From an uncultured Collinsella sp. (GTDB taxonomy: Bacteria; Actinomycetota; Coriobacteriia; Coriobacteriales; Coriobacteriaceae), in NCBI GenBank assembly GCA_902470925.1, contig CABRIF010000039.1:1-18169 (forward strand): DNA of 18,169 bases. Direction: 5' to 3'. A program made the position numbers and the translations under genes. Shown here piece by piece: positions 5,247 through 13,841 of the stretch; the stretch's first letter is position 1, and every line of letters starts with the position of its first letter. Under the pieces are notes generated by a model. That model did no database searches. It was not told the DNA's origin and saw nothing but the letters and a program-made list of their open reading frames with translations.

Positions 5247-6870
5247 ACTGCATGTCGAGAACCTTGCGCTGATTCGCGACGCCACCCTCGAGCCGGGCAC
5301 AGGCCTCACCGTCCTCACCGGCGAGACGGGAACCGGCAAGACCGCGCTGCTATCGGCGTTGAAGCTGCTCATGGGGGAGCGCGCCGACTCCGCGCAGGTG
5401 CGAGAGGGCACCGAGGCGGCGGTTGTCGAGGGGCGCCTGTTCCGCGGCCCGCACGACGAGGAGGGGCTCACCGTCTGCCGCCGCGTGGGCGCCGACGGCC
5501 GCACCCGGGTGCGTCTCGACGGACGCATCTCGAGCGTACGCGAGCAGGCGTCGCTCGTTGCGCCGCTGATCGACCTGTGCGGCCAGCATGAACATCAGCG
5601 CCTGCTCGACGCGGTCTCGCATGTGCATATGGTCGACGCGTGGGCGGGTGAGCGCGTGGCTGCGGCCCACGAGGCCTACCGATCTGCCTTGGCCGAAGCT
5701 TCGGCTGCCGCGCGCGAGCTTGCCCGCATCGAGGAGGCAGCCCGCACGCAGGGCAGCCGCCTGGAGGAGGCGCGCTTCGCCCTGGAGCGCATCGATGAGG
5801 TTTCCCCCGAGCCGGGCGAGTACGAGCAGCTTGAGGAGCGGCTGCCCCGCGCCGAGCATGCCGAGGCCCTTGCGGCTTGCGCCAACGATGCGAACGAGGC
5901 ACTGGCGGGGGAGGGGGCGGCGCTCGATGCCTTGAACGGCGCCATCGCCGAGCTGGCGCGCATGGGCTCGGTCGACGCGGCGCTCGCCACCTTCGCCGAC
6001 ACGCTTGCAAGCGCGGCCATCTCGATCGAAGACGTCGCAGCCGACCTGCGCCGCTATCGCGACAACGTTGACTTCGATCCCACCGAGCTCGCTGCCGCCC
6101 AGGAGCGCATGGGCGCCTTGCGCGGCCTCATGCGCCAGTGGGGCCCGCGCATGGAGGATGTCTTCGCCCGCCGCGATGAGGCACGCGAGCTGCTGGGGGT
6201 GGTGCGCGATGCCGATGCGCGGGTGAAGCGTGCCCGCGAGGCGGTCGACGCCGCCGAGGCGGCCCTTGCCGAGGCGGCGCGTACGCTCACGCGCCGACGC
6301 AACCAGGCGGCGCCGCGGTTCTGCCGCGAGGTCATCAAGCAGATGAGCCGTCTCGAGATGGGTGCGGCCGAGGTGGTGTGGGAATCGCGCGAGCTGCCCC
6401 GCAGCCGTTGGACCGAGGAGGGTCCCTGCGCGTGCGAGCTGCTCTACCGGGCAGCTCCGGGGCTGACGCCGCGCCCACTGCGCAAGATCGCCTCCGGCGG
6501 CGAGCTCAGCCGCGTGATGCTGGCCGCCAAAGTGGTCCTGGGCAACGCCGACGCCGTGGACACGCTCGTGTTCGACGAGGTGGATGCCGGTGTTGGCGGC
6601 AGCACCGCCCGCGCGCTGGCCCAGGTGCTCGCCGATCTATCACGCACGCACCAGGTGATCGTCGTGACCCATCTGGCCCAGGTCGCGGTGCAGGGCTCCG
6701 TGCACTACGTCGTCCGTCGCGACGACGCGCACGATGTTCCCGAGACCCAGCTGGTACAGGTTGCAGGCGACGAGCGCATCGCCGAGGTCGCCCGCCTGCT
6801 TTCCGGCGATGCCTCCGAGGAGGCCCTCGCGCATGCCAAGCAGCTGCTCGCCGAGGCGGGCCATCTGTAG
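5236..6870 (+). CDS. recN: DNA repair protein RecN
   Basis: RecN is an SMC-like ATPase that acts in double-strand-break repair. The 544-residue product starts MIDELHVENLALIRD and has Walker A GETGTGKT (29-36), the family's GQHEHQRLLD block, a long Ala/Glu/Arg-rich coiled-coil middle with an interrupting globular section, the ABC signature ASGGELSRVMLA (419-430), Walker B LVFDEVDAGVGG (about 444-455) and the VVTHLAQVA switch motif. ATG 5236 lies in the nadK 3' end with GGAG at 5226-5229 six bases before it. An in-frame ATG at 5224 lacks such a site, and the frame's extension to 4903 is only a shadow over nadK. It is the last gene of the operon; a terminator hairpin follows about 57 bases after the stop. 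Confidence 0.96.
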   Translation: MIDELHVENLALIRDATLEPGTGLTVLTGETGTGKTALLSALKLLMGERADSAQVREGTEAAVVEGRLFRGPHDEEGLTVCRRVGADGRTRVRLDGRISSVREQASLVAPLIDLCGQHEHQRLLDAVSHVHMVDAWAGERVAAAHEAYRSALAEASAAARELARIEEAARTQGSRLEEARFALERIDEVSPEPGEYEQLEERLPRAEHAEALAACANDANEALAGEGAALDALNGAIAELARMGSVDAALATFADTLASAAISIEDVAADLRRYRDNVDFDPTELAAAQERMGALRGLMRQWGPRMEDVFARRDEARELLGVVRDADARVKRAREAVDAAEAALAEAARTLTRRRNQAAPRFCREVIKQMSRLEMGAAEVVWESRELPRSRWTEEGPCACELLYRAAPGLTPRPLRKIASGGELSRVMLAAKVVLGNADAVDTLVFDEVDAGVGGSTARALAQVLADLSRTHQVIVVTHLAQVAVQGSVHYVVRRDDAHDVPETQLVQVAGDERIAEVARLLSGDASEEALAHAKQLLAEAGHL

Positions 6871-6880
6871 TCGTCCGCCC

Positions 6881-6988
6881 GGCCGGGGCGCATGCGCCAC
6901 AGCGCTCGGTCAGTCCTGCGCAAGACGGAGCGTCCACCGGACGCTCCTTTGCGTGCGAAATCTACGCTGTGGCGCATGCGCCCTGGCC
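6881..6988. repeat. 108-bp structure with 24-bp inverted-repeat arms between recN and lepA
   Basis: Bases 6881-6904 pair with 6965-6988 over 24 bp with a single G-T wobble, plus an outer C6880-G6989 pair. Each arm contains the 12-bp palindrome GGCGCATGCGCC (6887-6898 and 6971-6982). The 60-nt interior carries a perfect terminator hairpin at 6927-6950 and a partial outer stem, CGCAA (about 6919-6923) with TTGCG (6949-6953). As RNA it would form one long rod. No coding content was recognised, and nothing in it looks like a transposase relic. A second dyad, GCGGG-N7-CCCGC, follows at 6994-7010. It may be a terminator, a REP-like element or a structured RNA. Confidence 0.7.
6927..6950 (+). terminator. 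Intrinsic terminator-like hairpin after recN
   Basis: GGAGCGTCC (6927-6935), loop ACC, GGACGCTCC (6939-6947), then TTT. The stem is a perfect 9 bp. The T-run is short (3), but the position, 57 bases after the recN stop and before a separate promoter-bearing region, fits the end of the operon that starts at 2339. Confidence 0.6.
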
Positions 6989-7111
6989 GAACTGCGGGAA
7001 CAAGACCCGCTTCGATGATTCCTGCACGAGCAGAACGTCCCGGCGTGTCCTTCGTCGCGAGCAGGACTGACCGAGCGCCAAACCTACGCCCAAACCGCCC
7101 CGCCTTTCAGG

Positions 7112-7117
7112 TAAGAT
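7112..7117 (+). promoter_or_regulatory. Candidate -10 box for a leaderless lepA transcript
   Basis: TAAGAT at 7112-7117 fits the TANNNT -10 pattern common in Actinobacteria, and its last T is 7 bases before the lepA ATG at 7125, so transcription would begin at or next to the start codon. No well-placed Shine-Dalgarno sequence exists (the only AGG, 7109-7111, ends 13 bases upstream) and no good -35 is seen. The bases from 6989 to 7111 contain only weak dyads. Confidence 0.4.
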
Positions 7118-7124
7118 AGTCTGC

Positions 7125-8933
<1,809 letters not shown>

Positions 8934-8937
8934 CGCG

Positions 8938-9960
8938 GTGATCGATCTGCGTGAACAATTCATCCGGCAGCCGTTTCTGATGGCGCCGATGGCCGGGGTG
9001 ACCGATGCGGCCTATCGCATCATGTGCCGTCGGCGCGGCGCCGAGATGGCCTATACCGAGATGGTGAGCGTGGCGGGCCTGGCCTACGACAGCGCGAAGA
9101 CCTGGGTCCTCGTGGAGCCCGAGCCAGAGGAGCCGCAGATCTGCGTGCAGTTGTTCGGCTCCAAGCCCGAGCAGTTCGCCCGTGCCGTGCATGACGTGCA
9201 GCAGCGCGTGGGCAGCAAGCTCACCTTGATCGACATCAACATGGCCTGCCCCGCCCGCAAGGTCATCACGAAGGGGGAGGGCTCGGCCCTCATGAAGACC
9301 CCCGAGCTCGCTGCGCAGATCGTGGACGCCGCGTGCGCGGAGGCGACGGTCCCCGTGACGGTGAAGATCCGTGCCGGGTTCGCGGCGGGGGAGCGCTGCG
9401 CCGCCGCGTTCGCGCAGCGCATGGAGCAGGCCGGAGCCGCGGCCGTAGCGGTGCATGGGCGCACGGCGAACCAGCTCTACACCGGCACAGCCGATTGGTC
9501 GGTGATCGACGAGGTCGCCCGTGCGGTCGCGGTTCCGGTCATCGGGTCGGGCGACGTCTTTTCCGCCGCCGACGCCGCCCGCATGTTGCGCGAGACGGCC
9601 GCAAGTGCGGTGTTCATCGCGCGGGGCACCTACGGCAACCCCTGGGTGTTCGAGGACGCGCGCACCATCGTGCAGGGCGGGGTGCCGCCCTGCCGCAGCG
9701 ACATCGACCGCCTGGAGGCCTTGCGCGAGCATCTGGGGTTGCTCCATGCCACCCAGCCGTTCATGGCGCGTGCCCGCTCGTTTGCCGGCTGGTACCTGAA
9801 GGGCATGCCGCATGCGGCGCAGTGGCGAGGCCGCGCGGTGCGCTGCGAGTCCTATGAGCAGTTCATGGCCCTGCTCGATGAGATCGAGGCCGATCTTGCC
9901 GCCGCAGCCGCTCAGACGGGCGCGGAAACGGTTTTGGATGCGGTGGACCATGCGCGCTGA
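8938..9960 (+). CDS. dusB: tRNA-dihydrouridine synthase (DusB-like)
   Basis: The protein is an FMN- and NAD(P)H-dependent TIM-barrel enzyme that reduces uridines to dihydrouridine in tRNA. The 340-residue product has the N-terminal APMAGVTDAAYR motif, QLFGSKPEQF, then DINMACPARKV with catalytic Cys104, KGEGSALM, PVTVKIRAG, VHGRTANQLYTG with the FMN-contacting His, and PVIGSGDVFS leading to ARGTYGNPW. The subfamily (DusB) is inferred from these motifs, which resemble Gram-positive/DusB-type sequences. The GTG at 8938 follows GAGGA (8925-8929) at 8-base spacing. The 3' end overlaps the proposed hemW start by 11 bases, suggesting coupled translation in a lepA-dusB-hemW unit. Confidence 0.92.
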   Translation: MIDLREQFIRQPFLMAPMAGVTDAAYRIMCRRRGAEMAYTEMVSVAGLAYDSAKTWVLVEPEPEEPQICVQLFGSKPEQFARAVHDVQQRVGSKLTLIDINMACPARKVITKGEGSALMKTPELAAQIVDAACAEATVPVTVKIRAGFAAGERCAAAFAQRMEQAGAAAVAVHGRTANQLYTGTADWSVIDEVARAVAVPVIGSGDVFSAADAARMLRETAASAVFIARGTYGNPWVFEDARTIVQGGVPPCRSDIDRLEALREHLGLLHATQPFMARARSFAGWYLKGMPHAAQWRGRAVRCESYEQFMALLDEIEADLAAAAAQTGAETVLDAVDHAR

Positions 9961-11239
9961 GACCGCGAACCACGCGGCAGCGGGTGCGAGCGCGCGGGCT
10001 ACCGGATGTGCGGATGCGCCGGGGGCCCTCTACCTGCACATCCCGTTTTGCCGCGCGAAATGCGCCTACTGCGATTTCGCCTCCTGGGCGTGCGCGGATA
10101 CAGCTGAGCTGCTCGCATCCTATCGCCGTGCGCTCGAAGCTCAGCTCGTCGAGCTGGCGGACGCGGGCCTGCTCGACGCCTGCGTCACCGCCTACCTCGG
10201 CGGCGGCACCCCGACGCTGCTGGGTGAGGGCGCAGCCGAGCTCGCGGGGCGCGTGTCCGCCCTGGCGGCTCCGTCCGAGTTCACCTGCGAGGCAAATCCG
10301 GAGTCGCTCGCGCCGGCGCTTGCCGCGCAACTGTCCGCCGCCGGTGTGACCCGTCTGTCGATCGGCGTCCAGAGCCTTGACGATTCCGAGCTGGCCGGGC
10401 TCGGGCGCCTGCACGATGCCGCGGGCGCACGGCGGGCCGTTGCGTGTGCGCACGCCGCAGGGCTTACCACCTCCATCGACCTCATGTGCGCGCTGCCGCA
10501 CCAACGCGAGGCTTCGTGGCAGCGCACGTTGGAGGCGGCGCTCACCCTGCCCTGCGACCATATCAGTGTCTATCCGCTGCAGGTCGAGGAGGGCACGCCC
10601 CTTGCTCACCGTTTCGCCGCCAACGACCGCCCCTGGAACGATCCGGATGTCCAGGCCGCGCGCATGGAGCAGGCGGCCGCCGTGCTCGGTGTCGCCGGCT
10701 TTGCGCGCTACGAGGTGGCGAGCTATGCGCGCCCGAACATGAGCTGCCGCCACAACATCGCCTATTGGACCGGCGCCACCTACCTGGGGCTGGGCACGAG
10801 CGCGGCGAGCATGCTCGATCACAGCTGCTATATGCGCCTGCGCGCGCTCTGCCCGCAGCTGCCTGTGCCTCCGCTCGATGCCGCCCGCGCCCGCCTGCGC
10901 ATCACCTCCTCGCCGCGCGCAATCGCCGCACGGCCGGCCCTGGCCGATCTTGCCTTCGAGGTCGAGTTTCTTACGGCCCCCCAGGCCTGTGCGGAAGACC
11001 TGATGCTCGCCGCGCGCCTGGTGACCGGCCTGGACGGCGCGCTCATCGAACGGGCGCGGCGCGCCATCGGCGCAGCTCCGGTCCAGTCCTGCCTGGACCG
11101 TTTGGTTGCGCTCGGGCTGCTGACGCCCCGCGGCGACCGCCTGGCACCCACCGAGCGCGGCTGGCTGATGGGCAACGAGCTCTACGGGGCGCTCTGGGGG
11201 CTCGCCGATAGCGAGACGACGTTTGCGACAAGCACCTGA
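9950..11239 (+). CDS. hemW: Radical SAM family haem chaperone HemW
   Basis: HemW resembles coproporphyrinogen dehydrogenase HemN but acts as a haem-binding chaperone in the species studied. The cluster motif is CRAKCAYCDF (C34, C38, C41), i.e. CX3CX2CXF as in HemW rather than the CX3CX2CXC of true HemN. HNIAYW (268-273) matches the HNxxYW motif of the HemW family, followed by LGLGTSAAS. YLGGGTPTLL and ANPES are the expected SAM-barrel motifs. A C-terminal winged-helix-like tail ends the protein. Residues 1-25 form an Ala-rich extension of doubtful function. The start is uncertain: ATG 9950 overlaps dusB by 11 bases with weak upstream pairing (GGTGGA, 9942-9947); in-frame ATG 9938 is an alternative. 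Confidence 0.92.
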   Translation: MRAETANHAAAGASARATGCADAPGALYLHIPFCRAKCAYCDFASWACADTAELLASYRRALEAQLVELADAGLLDACVTAYLGGGTPTLLGEGAAELAGRVSALAAPSEFTCEANPESLAPALAAQLSAAGVTRLSIGVQSLDDSELAGLGRLHDAAGARRAVACAHAAGLTTSIDLMCALPHQREASWQRTLEAALTLPCDHISVYPLQVEEGTPLAHRFAANDRPWNDPDVQAARMEQAAAVLGVAGFARYEVASYARPNMSCRHNIAYWTGATYLGLGTSAASMLDHSCYMRLRALCPQLPVPPLDAARARLRITSSPRAIAARPALADLAFEVEFLTAPQACAEDLMLAARLVTGLDGALIERARRAIGAAPVQSCLDRLVALGLLTPRGDRLAPTERGWLMGNELYGALWGLADSETTFATST

Positions 11240-11384
11240 AGTGCCGCGTCTGCTCCGCCCGCCCGAACGCGCCGGCGTCTCAGGCACCGCGCTGGCCGGG
11301 GGCGTCGGGTTGCGGACACCCTGTGAGCGGGCCTGCGCGCGCGTGCGGTTTGCAAAGGATATGGGTACATCGCCTGCATGTTCT

Positions 11385-11408
11385 ATGCGTCCGCGCATCC
11401 TCTATACT
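11385..11408 (+). promoter_or_regulatory. Promoter with embedded dyad upstream of the DnaJ-like gene
   Basis: TATACT at 11403-11408 is a 5/6 match to the -10 consensus. A dyad, ATGCG-TCCG-CGCAT (11385-11398), occupies the spacer region just upstream of it. Transcription would begin near 11415, with AAGGGA (11432-11437) before the ATG at 11450. No good -35 element is visible. Neither a CIRCE nor a HAIR element is present. The rest of 11240-11384 shows nothing convincing beyond GC-rich sequence. Confidence 0.48.
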
Positions 11409-11449
11409 TGATGCTCGGCTTTACCGAAACGAAGGGATCTGCCCCGCCC

Positions 11450-12565
11450 ATGGCAACCATGAACGAAAAGGACTACTACGCCATCCTGGGCGTCGACAAA
11501 GACGCCTCGGCCAAGGACATCCAGAAGGCCTTCCAGCTCAAAGCGCGCAAGCTGCACCCGGACATCAACAAGGAGCCGGACGCGGAGGAGCGCTTCAAGG
11601 AGGTCTCGGAGGCCTATGCCGTGCTCTCCGATGAGCAGAAGCGCGCCCGCTACGACGCGATGCGGTCCGGCTCGCCGTTCGCCGGCGCCGCGCCGTCGGC
11701 CTCCGGGTCCTATGGCGGTGGGTTCACAGGATCGTACCCGGGCGGGTTTTCCGGCTTCGGCGGGTTCGGGTTCCCGTTCGGCGGCGGCTTCGGCACCCAG
11801 CGGCGCCGCTCGGCCTCGGCGTGGAACCCCGCCGCCGGCGCCGACGTGGTGGTGGATGTCAAACTCAACCGCGAGCAGGCAAAAGACGGCGCCAAGGTGG
11901 CGGTGAAGTATCCGCGCTTCGAGCCCTGCGACGCCTGCCACGGCACGGGTTCCACCGCCACCGAGCACACCCGCGCCTGCCCCACCTGCGGCGGCACGGG
12001 TTCGATCGGGGTCGATCTCAACATGTTCGGCATGGGGCAGGCGCGCATGGTCTGCCCCGAGTGCGGCGGCTCGGGCAAGGTCGTGGCCGAGGCCTGCGGC
12101 GTCTGCGGAGGCGCCGGCCGCACGCGCGTGACCGCCGAGGCCGTGGTGAGCTTCCCGGCCGGGACCCATGACGGGGACGTGGTGCGCATGAGCGGCCGCG
12201 GCAACGCCGGTACCAACGGCGGCGAGACGGGGGACCTGGTGGGCCGCGCACACGTGGCGGCAGAGCGGCTCGAGGGACGCGCCCGCACCGGCTTCTACAT
12301 CCTCGGTGTGGTGCTGCCGTTTTTGGTGCTGTCGGCGCTCGCGAACACGCTGTCGGTCTTTTTGGTGCTGTGCCTGGTGCCCGCGGCGTTCGGGATCTTT
12401 CTCATCGCGAGCGACGATGTCCTCCATCGCAGCGGCCTGTGGTGGAAGCGCGGGTTGGCGCAGCTCGCGAACGGAGCGGCGAACGGTCTGCTGCTGGCGT
12501 TGATCTCGGTGTGGTTCACCAGCTGCACCCAGTCAATGTTCATGGCACCGTACCGCTACATGTAG
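11450..12565 (+). CDS. DnaJ-like co-chaperone with C-terminal membrane domain
   Basis: A 371-residue J-domain protein of hybrid design. Residues 7-72 form the J domain with HPD at 36-38. Residues 74-120 are a Gly/Phe-rich linker. Four CXXCXGXG zinc repeats follow (C160/163, C177/180, C202/205, C216/219), then the second half of the first substrate-binding domain (VSFPAGTHDGDVVRMSGRGNAG, ending GDLVG). After about residue 278 the sequence switches from DnaJ type to hydrophobic: segments at about 281-298, 300-321 and 335-357. The second substrate-binding and dimerisation domains are missing. It probably anchors a DnaK co-chaperone at the membrane. ATG 11450 lies downstream of TATACT (11403); the upstream in-frame ATG at 11378 precedes that promoter and is rejected. 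AAGGGA at 11432-11437 is rather far (12 bases). A possible terminator follows, so it may be transcribed alone, next to canonical dnaJ. Confidence 0.9.
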   Translation: MATMNEKDYYAILGVDKDASAKDIQKAFQLKARKLHPDINKEPDAEERFKEVSEAYAVLSDEQKRARYDAMRSGSPFAGAAPSASGSYGGGFTGSYPGGFSGFGGFGFPFGGGFGTQRRRSASAWNPAAGADVVVDVKLNREQAKDGAKVAVKYPRFEPCDACHGTGSTATEHTRACPTCGGTGSIGVDLNMFGMGQARMVCPECGGSGKVVAEACGVCGGAGRTRVTAEAVVSFPAGTHDGDVVRMSGRGNAGTNGGETGDLVGRAHVAAERLEGRARTGFYILGVVLPFLVLSALANTLSVFLVLCLVPAAFGIFLIASDDVLHRSGLWWKRGLAQLANGAANGLLLALISVWFTSCTQSMFMAPYRYM

Positions 12566-12578
12566 CGGCCCTGCTGCC

Positions 12579-12606
12579 GCGCGGCGCGTTTGCGCAGCCG
12601 CGCTTT
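12579..12606 (+). terminator. Possible terminator after the DnaJ-like gene
   Basis: GCGCGGC (12579-12585) pairs with GCCGCGC (12597-12603), with an inner GCG/CGC stem, followed by TTTGGG. The T-run is short. The remaining bases to 12680 include ACAACTGGTTGT (12611-12622) and a GC palindrome, CGGCGCGCCG (12634-12643), but no promoter could be called there. Confidence 0.38.
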
Positions 12607-12680
12607 GGGTACAACTGGTTGTGTTTACGTCGGCGGCGCGCCGGCGTCTGTGAGATGAGAATCCGGAAAGGTTGCCTGTC

Positions 12681-13832
12681 GTGTCGGAAAAAAGGGACTA
12701 CTACGAGGTGCTGGGCGTTGCCCGCGATGCCGACCAGCGCACCATCAAGCGCGCGTTTCTCAAGAAGGCCCGCGAGGTGCACCCGGATGTGAACAAAAGC
12801 GCCGGTGCCGAGGAGCAGTTCAAGGAGCTGAACGAGGCGTACTCGGTCCTGTCCGACGAGCAGAAGCGCGCGAACTACGATCGCTTCGGCACCGCCGACG
12901 GCCCCGGTATGGGTTCGGGCTATGTGGACATCAGCGACATCTTCGGCGGCATGGGCGTCGACGACATCTTCTCGTCCTTCTTCGGCGGCGGGGCGGCAGG
13001 CGGCGGCTCCCGCGGACGCGCGCAGCGGCGTGCGGGCCGTGACATGGCCATCTCGCTCAGCGTCACCCTTGAGGAGGCGGCGCTCGGCTGCACCAAGACC
13101 ATCGGCTACGACCGCCTCGCCCCCTGCGAGGACTGTTCAGGCACCGGACGCGCCGAGGGCGCAAGTGAAAAGCAGTGCGCGCGCTGCCACGGCACCGGCT
13201 ACGTGACCACGGTCCAGCGCTCCATCTTCGGTCAGATGCAGTCCAGCTCTCCGTGCCCCGACTGCAACGGCGAAGGTACCGTCATCGACCATCCCTGCGA
13301 TATGTGCGACGGCCAGGGCCGCACCCCGGTCCACGAGAAGCTCGACGTGGACATCCCCGCCGGCATCTCCACCGGGCGCCAGCTTCGCCTGTCCGGATAC
13401 GGCGAGGCGGGCTACCGCGGGGCCGCATCCGGCGATCTGATCGTCAACGTGCAGGTGGCCGAGCACGCCCGCTTCACCCGTCAGGGCGATGACCTGGTGG
13501 CCGATGTGCACGTCTCGATCGCGCAGGCGGCGCTCGGCTGCACCATCGAGGTCGCCGGCATCCTGCCCGACGAGCGCTTCGAGCTCGAGGTGCCTGCCGG
13601 CACCCAGTACGGCGGCGCTCTTTCGGTGAGCGGCCATGGCATGCCCCGTCTGGGCGGCGGCACGCAGCGCGGCCGGTTCGTGGGCAAGATCGTCGTCGAC
13701 GTTCCCACCAGCCTGTCCGCCGAGCAGCGCGCGGCCCTTGAGCGCTATGCCGACGCCGCCGATGAGGACGTTGCCCGCAAGCGCACGGTGGGCGACCGCA
13801 TCCGCGACGCCATCGACGACATGCTCGATTAG
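12681..13832 (+). CDS. dnaJ: Chaperone protein DnaJ (canonical, type A)
   Basis: DnaJ stimulates DnaK ATP hydrolysis and delivers unfolded clients. The 383-residue product has the full type A architecture: J domain with HPD at 34-36, Gly/Phe region (about 70-118), four zinc repeats (C149/152, C166/169, C192/195, C206/209), both beta-sandwich substrate-binding domains (LDVDIPAGISTGRQLRLSG and FELEVPAGTQYGG segments) and a helical C-terminal tail ending IDDMLD. GTG 12681 has AAAGG at 12667-12671 nine bases upstream; an in-frame TTG at 12672 directly abuts that site and is rejected. Its J domain shares the LSDEQKRA string with the membrane-type paralogue upstream, so the pair could be a tandem duplication. 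mtaB starts 9 bases after the stop. dnaK, grpE and hrcA are not in the window. Confidence 0.96.
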   Translation: MSEKRDYYEVLGVARDADQRTIKRAFLKKAREVHPDVNKSAGAEEQFKELNEAYSVLSDEQKRANYDRFGTADGPGMGSGYVDISDIFGGMGVDDIFSSFFGGGAAGGGSRGRAQRRAGRDMAISLSVTLEEAALGCTKTIGYDRLAPCEDCSGTGRAEGASEKQCARCHGTGYVTTVQRSIFGQMQSSSPCPDCNGEGTVIDHPCDMCDGQGRTPVHEKLDVDIPAGISTGRQLRLSGYGEAGYRGAASGDLIVNVQVAEHARFTRQGDDLVADVHVSIAQAALGCTIEVAGILPDERFELEVPAGTQYGGALSVSGHGMPRLGGGTQRGRFVGKIVVDVPTSLSAEQRAALERYADAADEDVARKRTVGDRIRDAIDDMLD

Positions 13833-13841
13833 GCGGCCGCC

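Noticed and set aside
4188..5528. 446-codon open frame on the minus strand opposite nadK and recN
   Set aside because: Low-complexity antisense translation; both plus-strand genes carry complete catalytic motifs.
6892..7119. 75-codon plus-strand frame across the recN-lepA intergenic region
   Set aside because: It spans the inverted repeat and terminator, is Arg/Pro-rich, has no ribosome binding site and resembles no protein.
9863..11398. 511-codon open frame on the minus strand opposite hemW
   Set aside because: Shadow of GC-biased third positions; no family motif and it opposes a clear radical-SAM gene.
11378..11449. Earlier in-frame ATG for the DnaJ-like gene
   Set aside because: It precedes the TATACT box at 11403, and the added residues are unlike any J-domain N-terminus.
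11240..12680. CIRCE or HAIR heat-shock operators
   Set aside because: I looked for TTAGCACTC-N9-GAGTGCTAA and CTTGAGT-N7-ACTCAAG around both dnaJ genes and saw no match.
12601..12680. Promoter for dnaJ
   Set aside because: TTGTGT and TTTACG are -35-like, but no -10 lies at a usable distance, so none was called; transcription could read through from the upstream gene.
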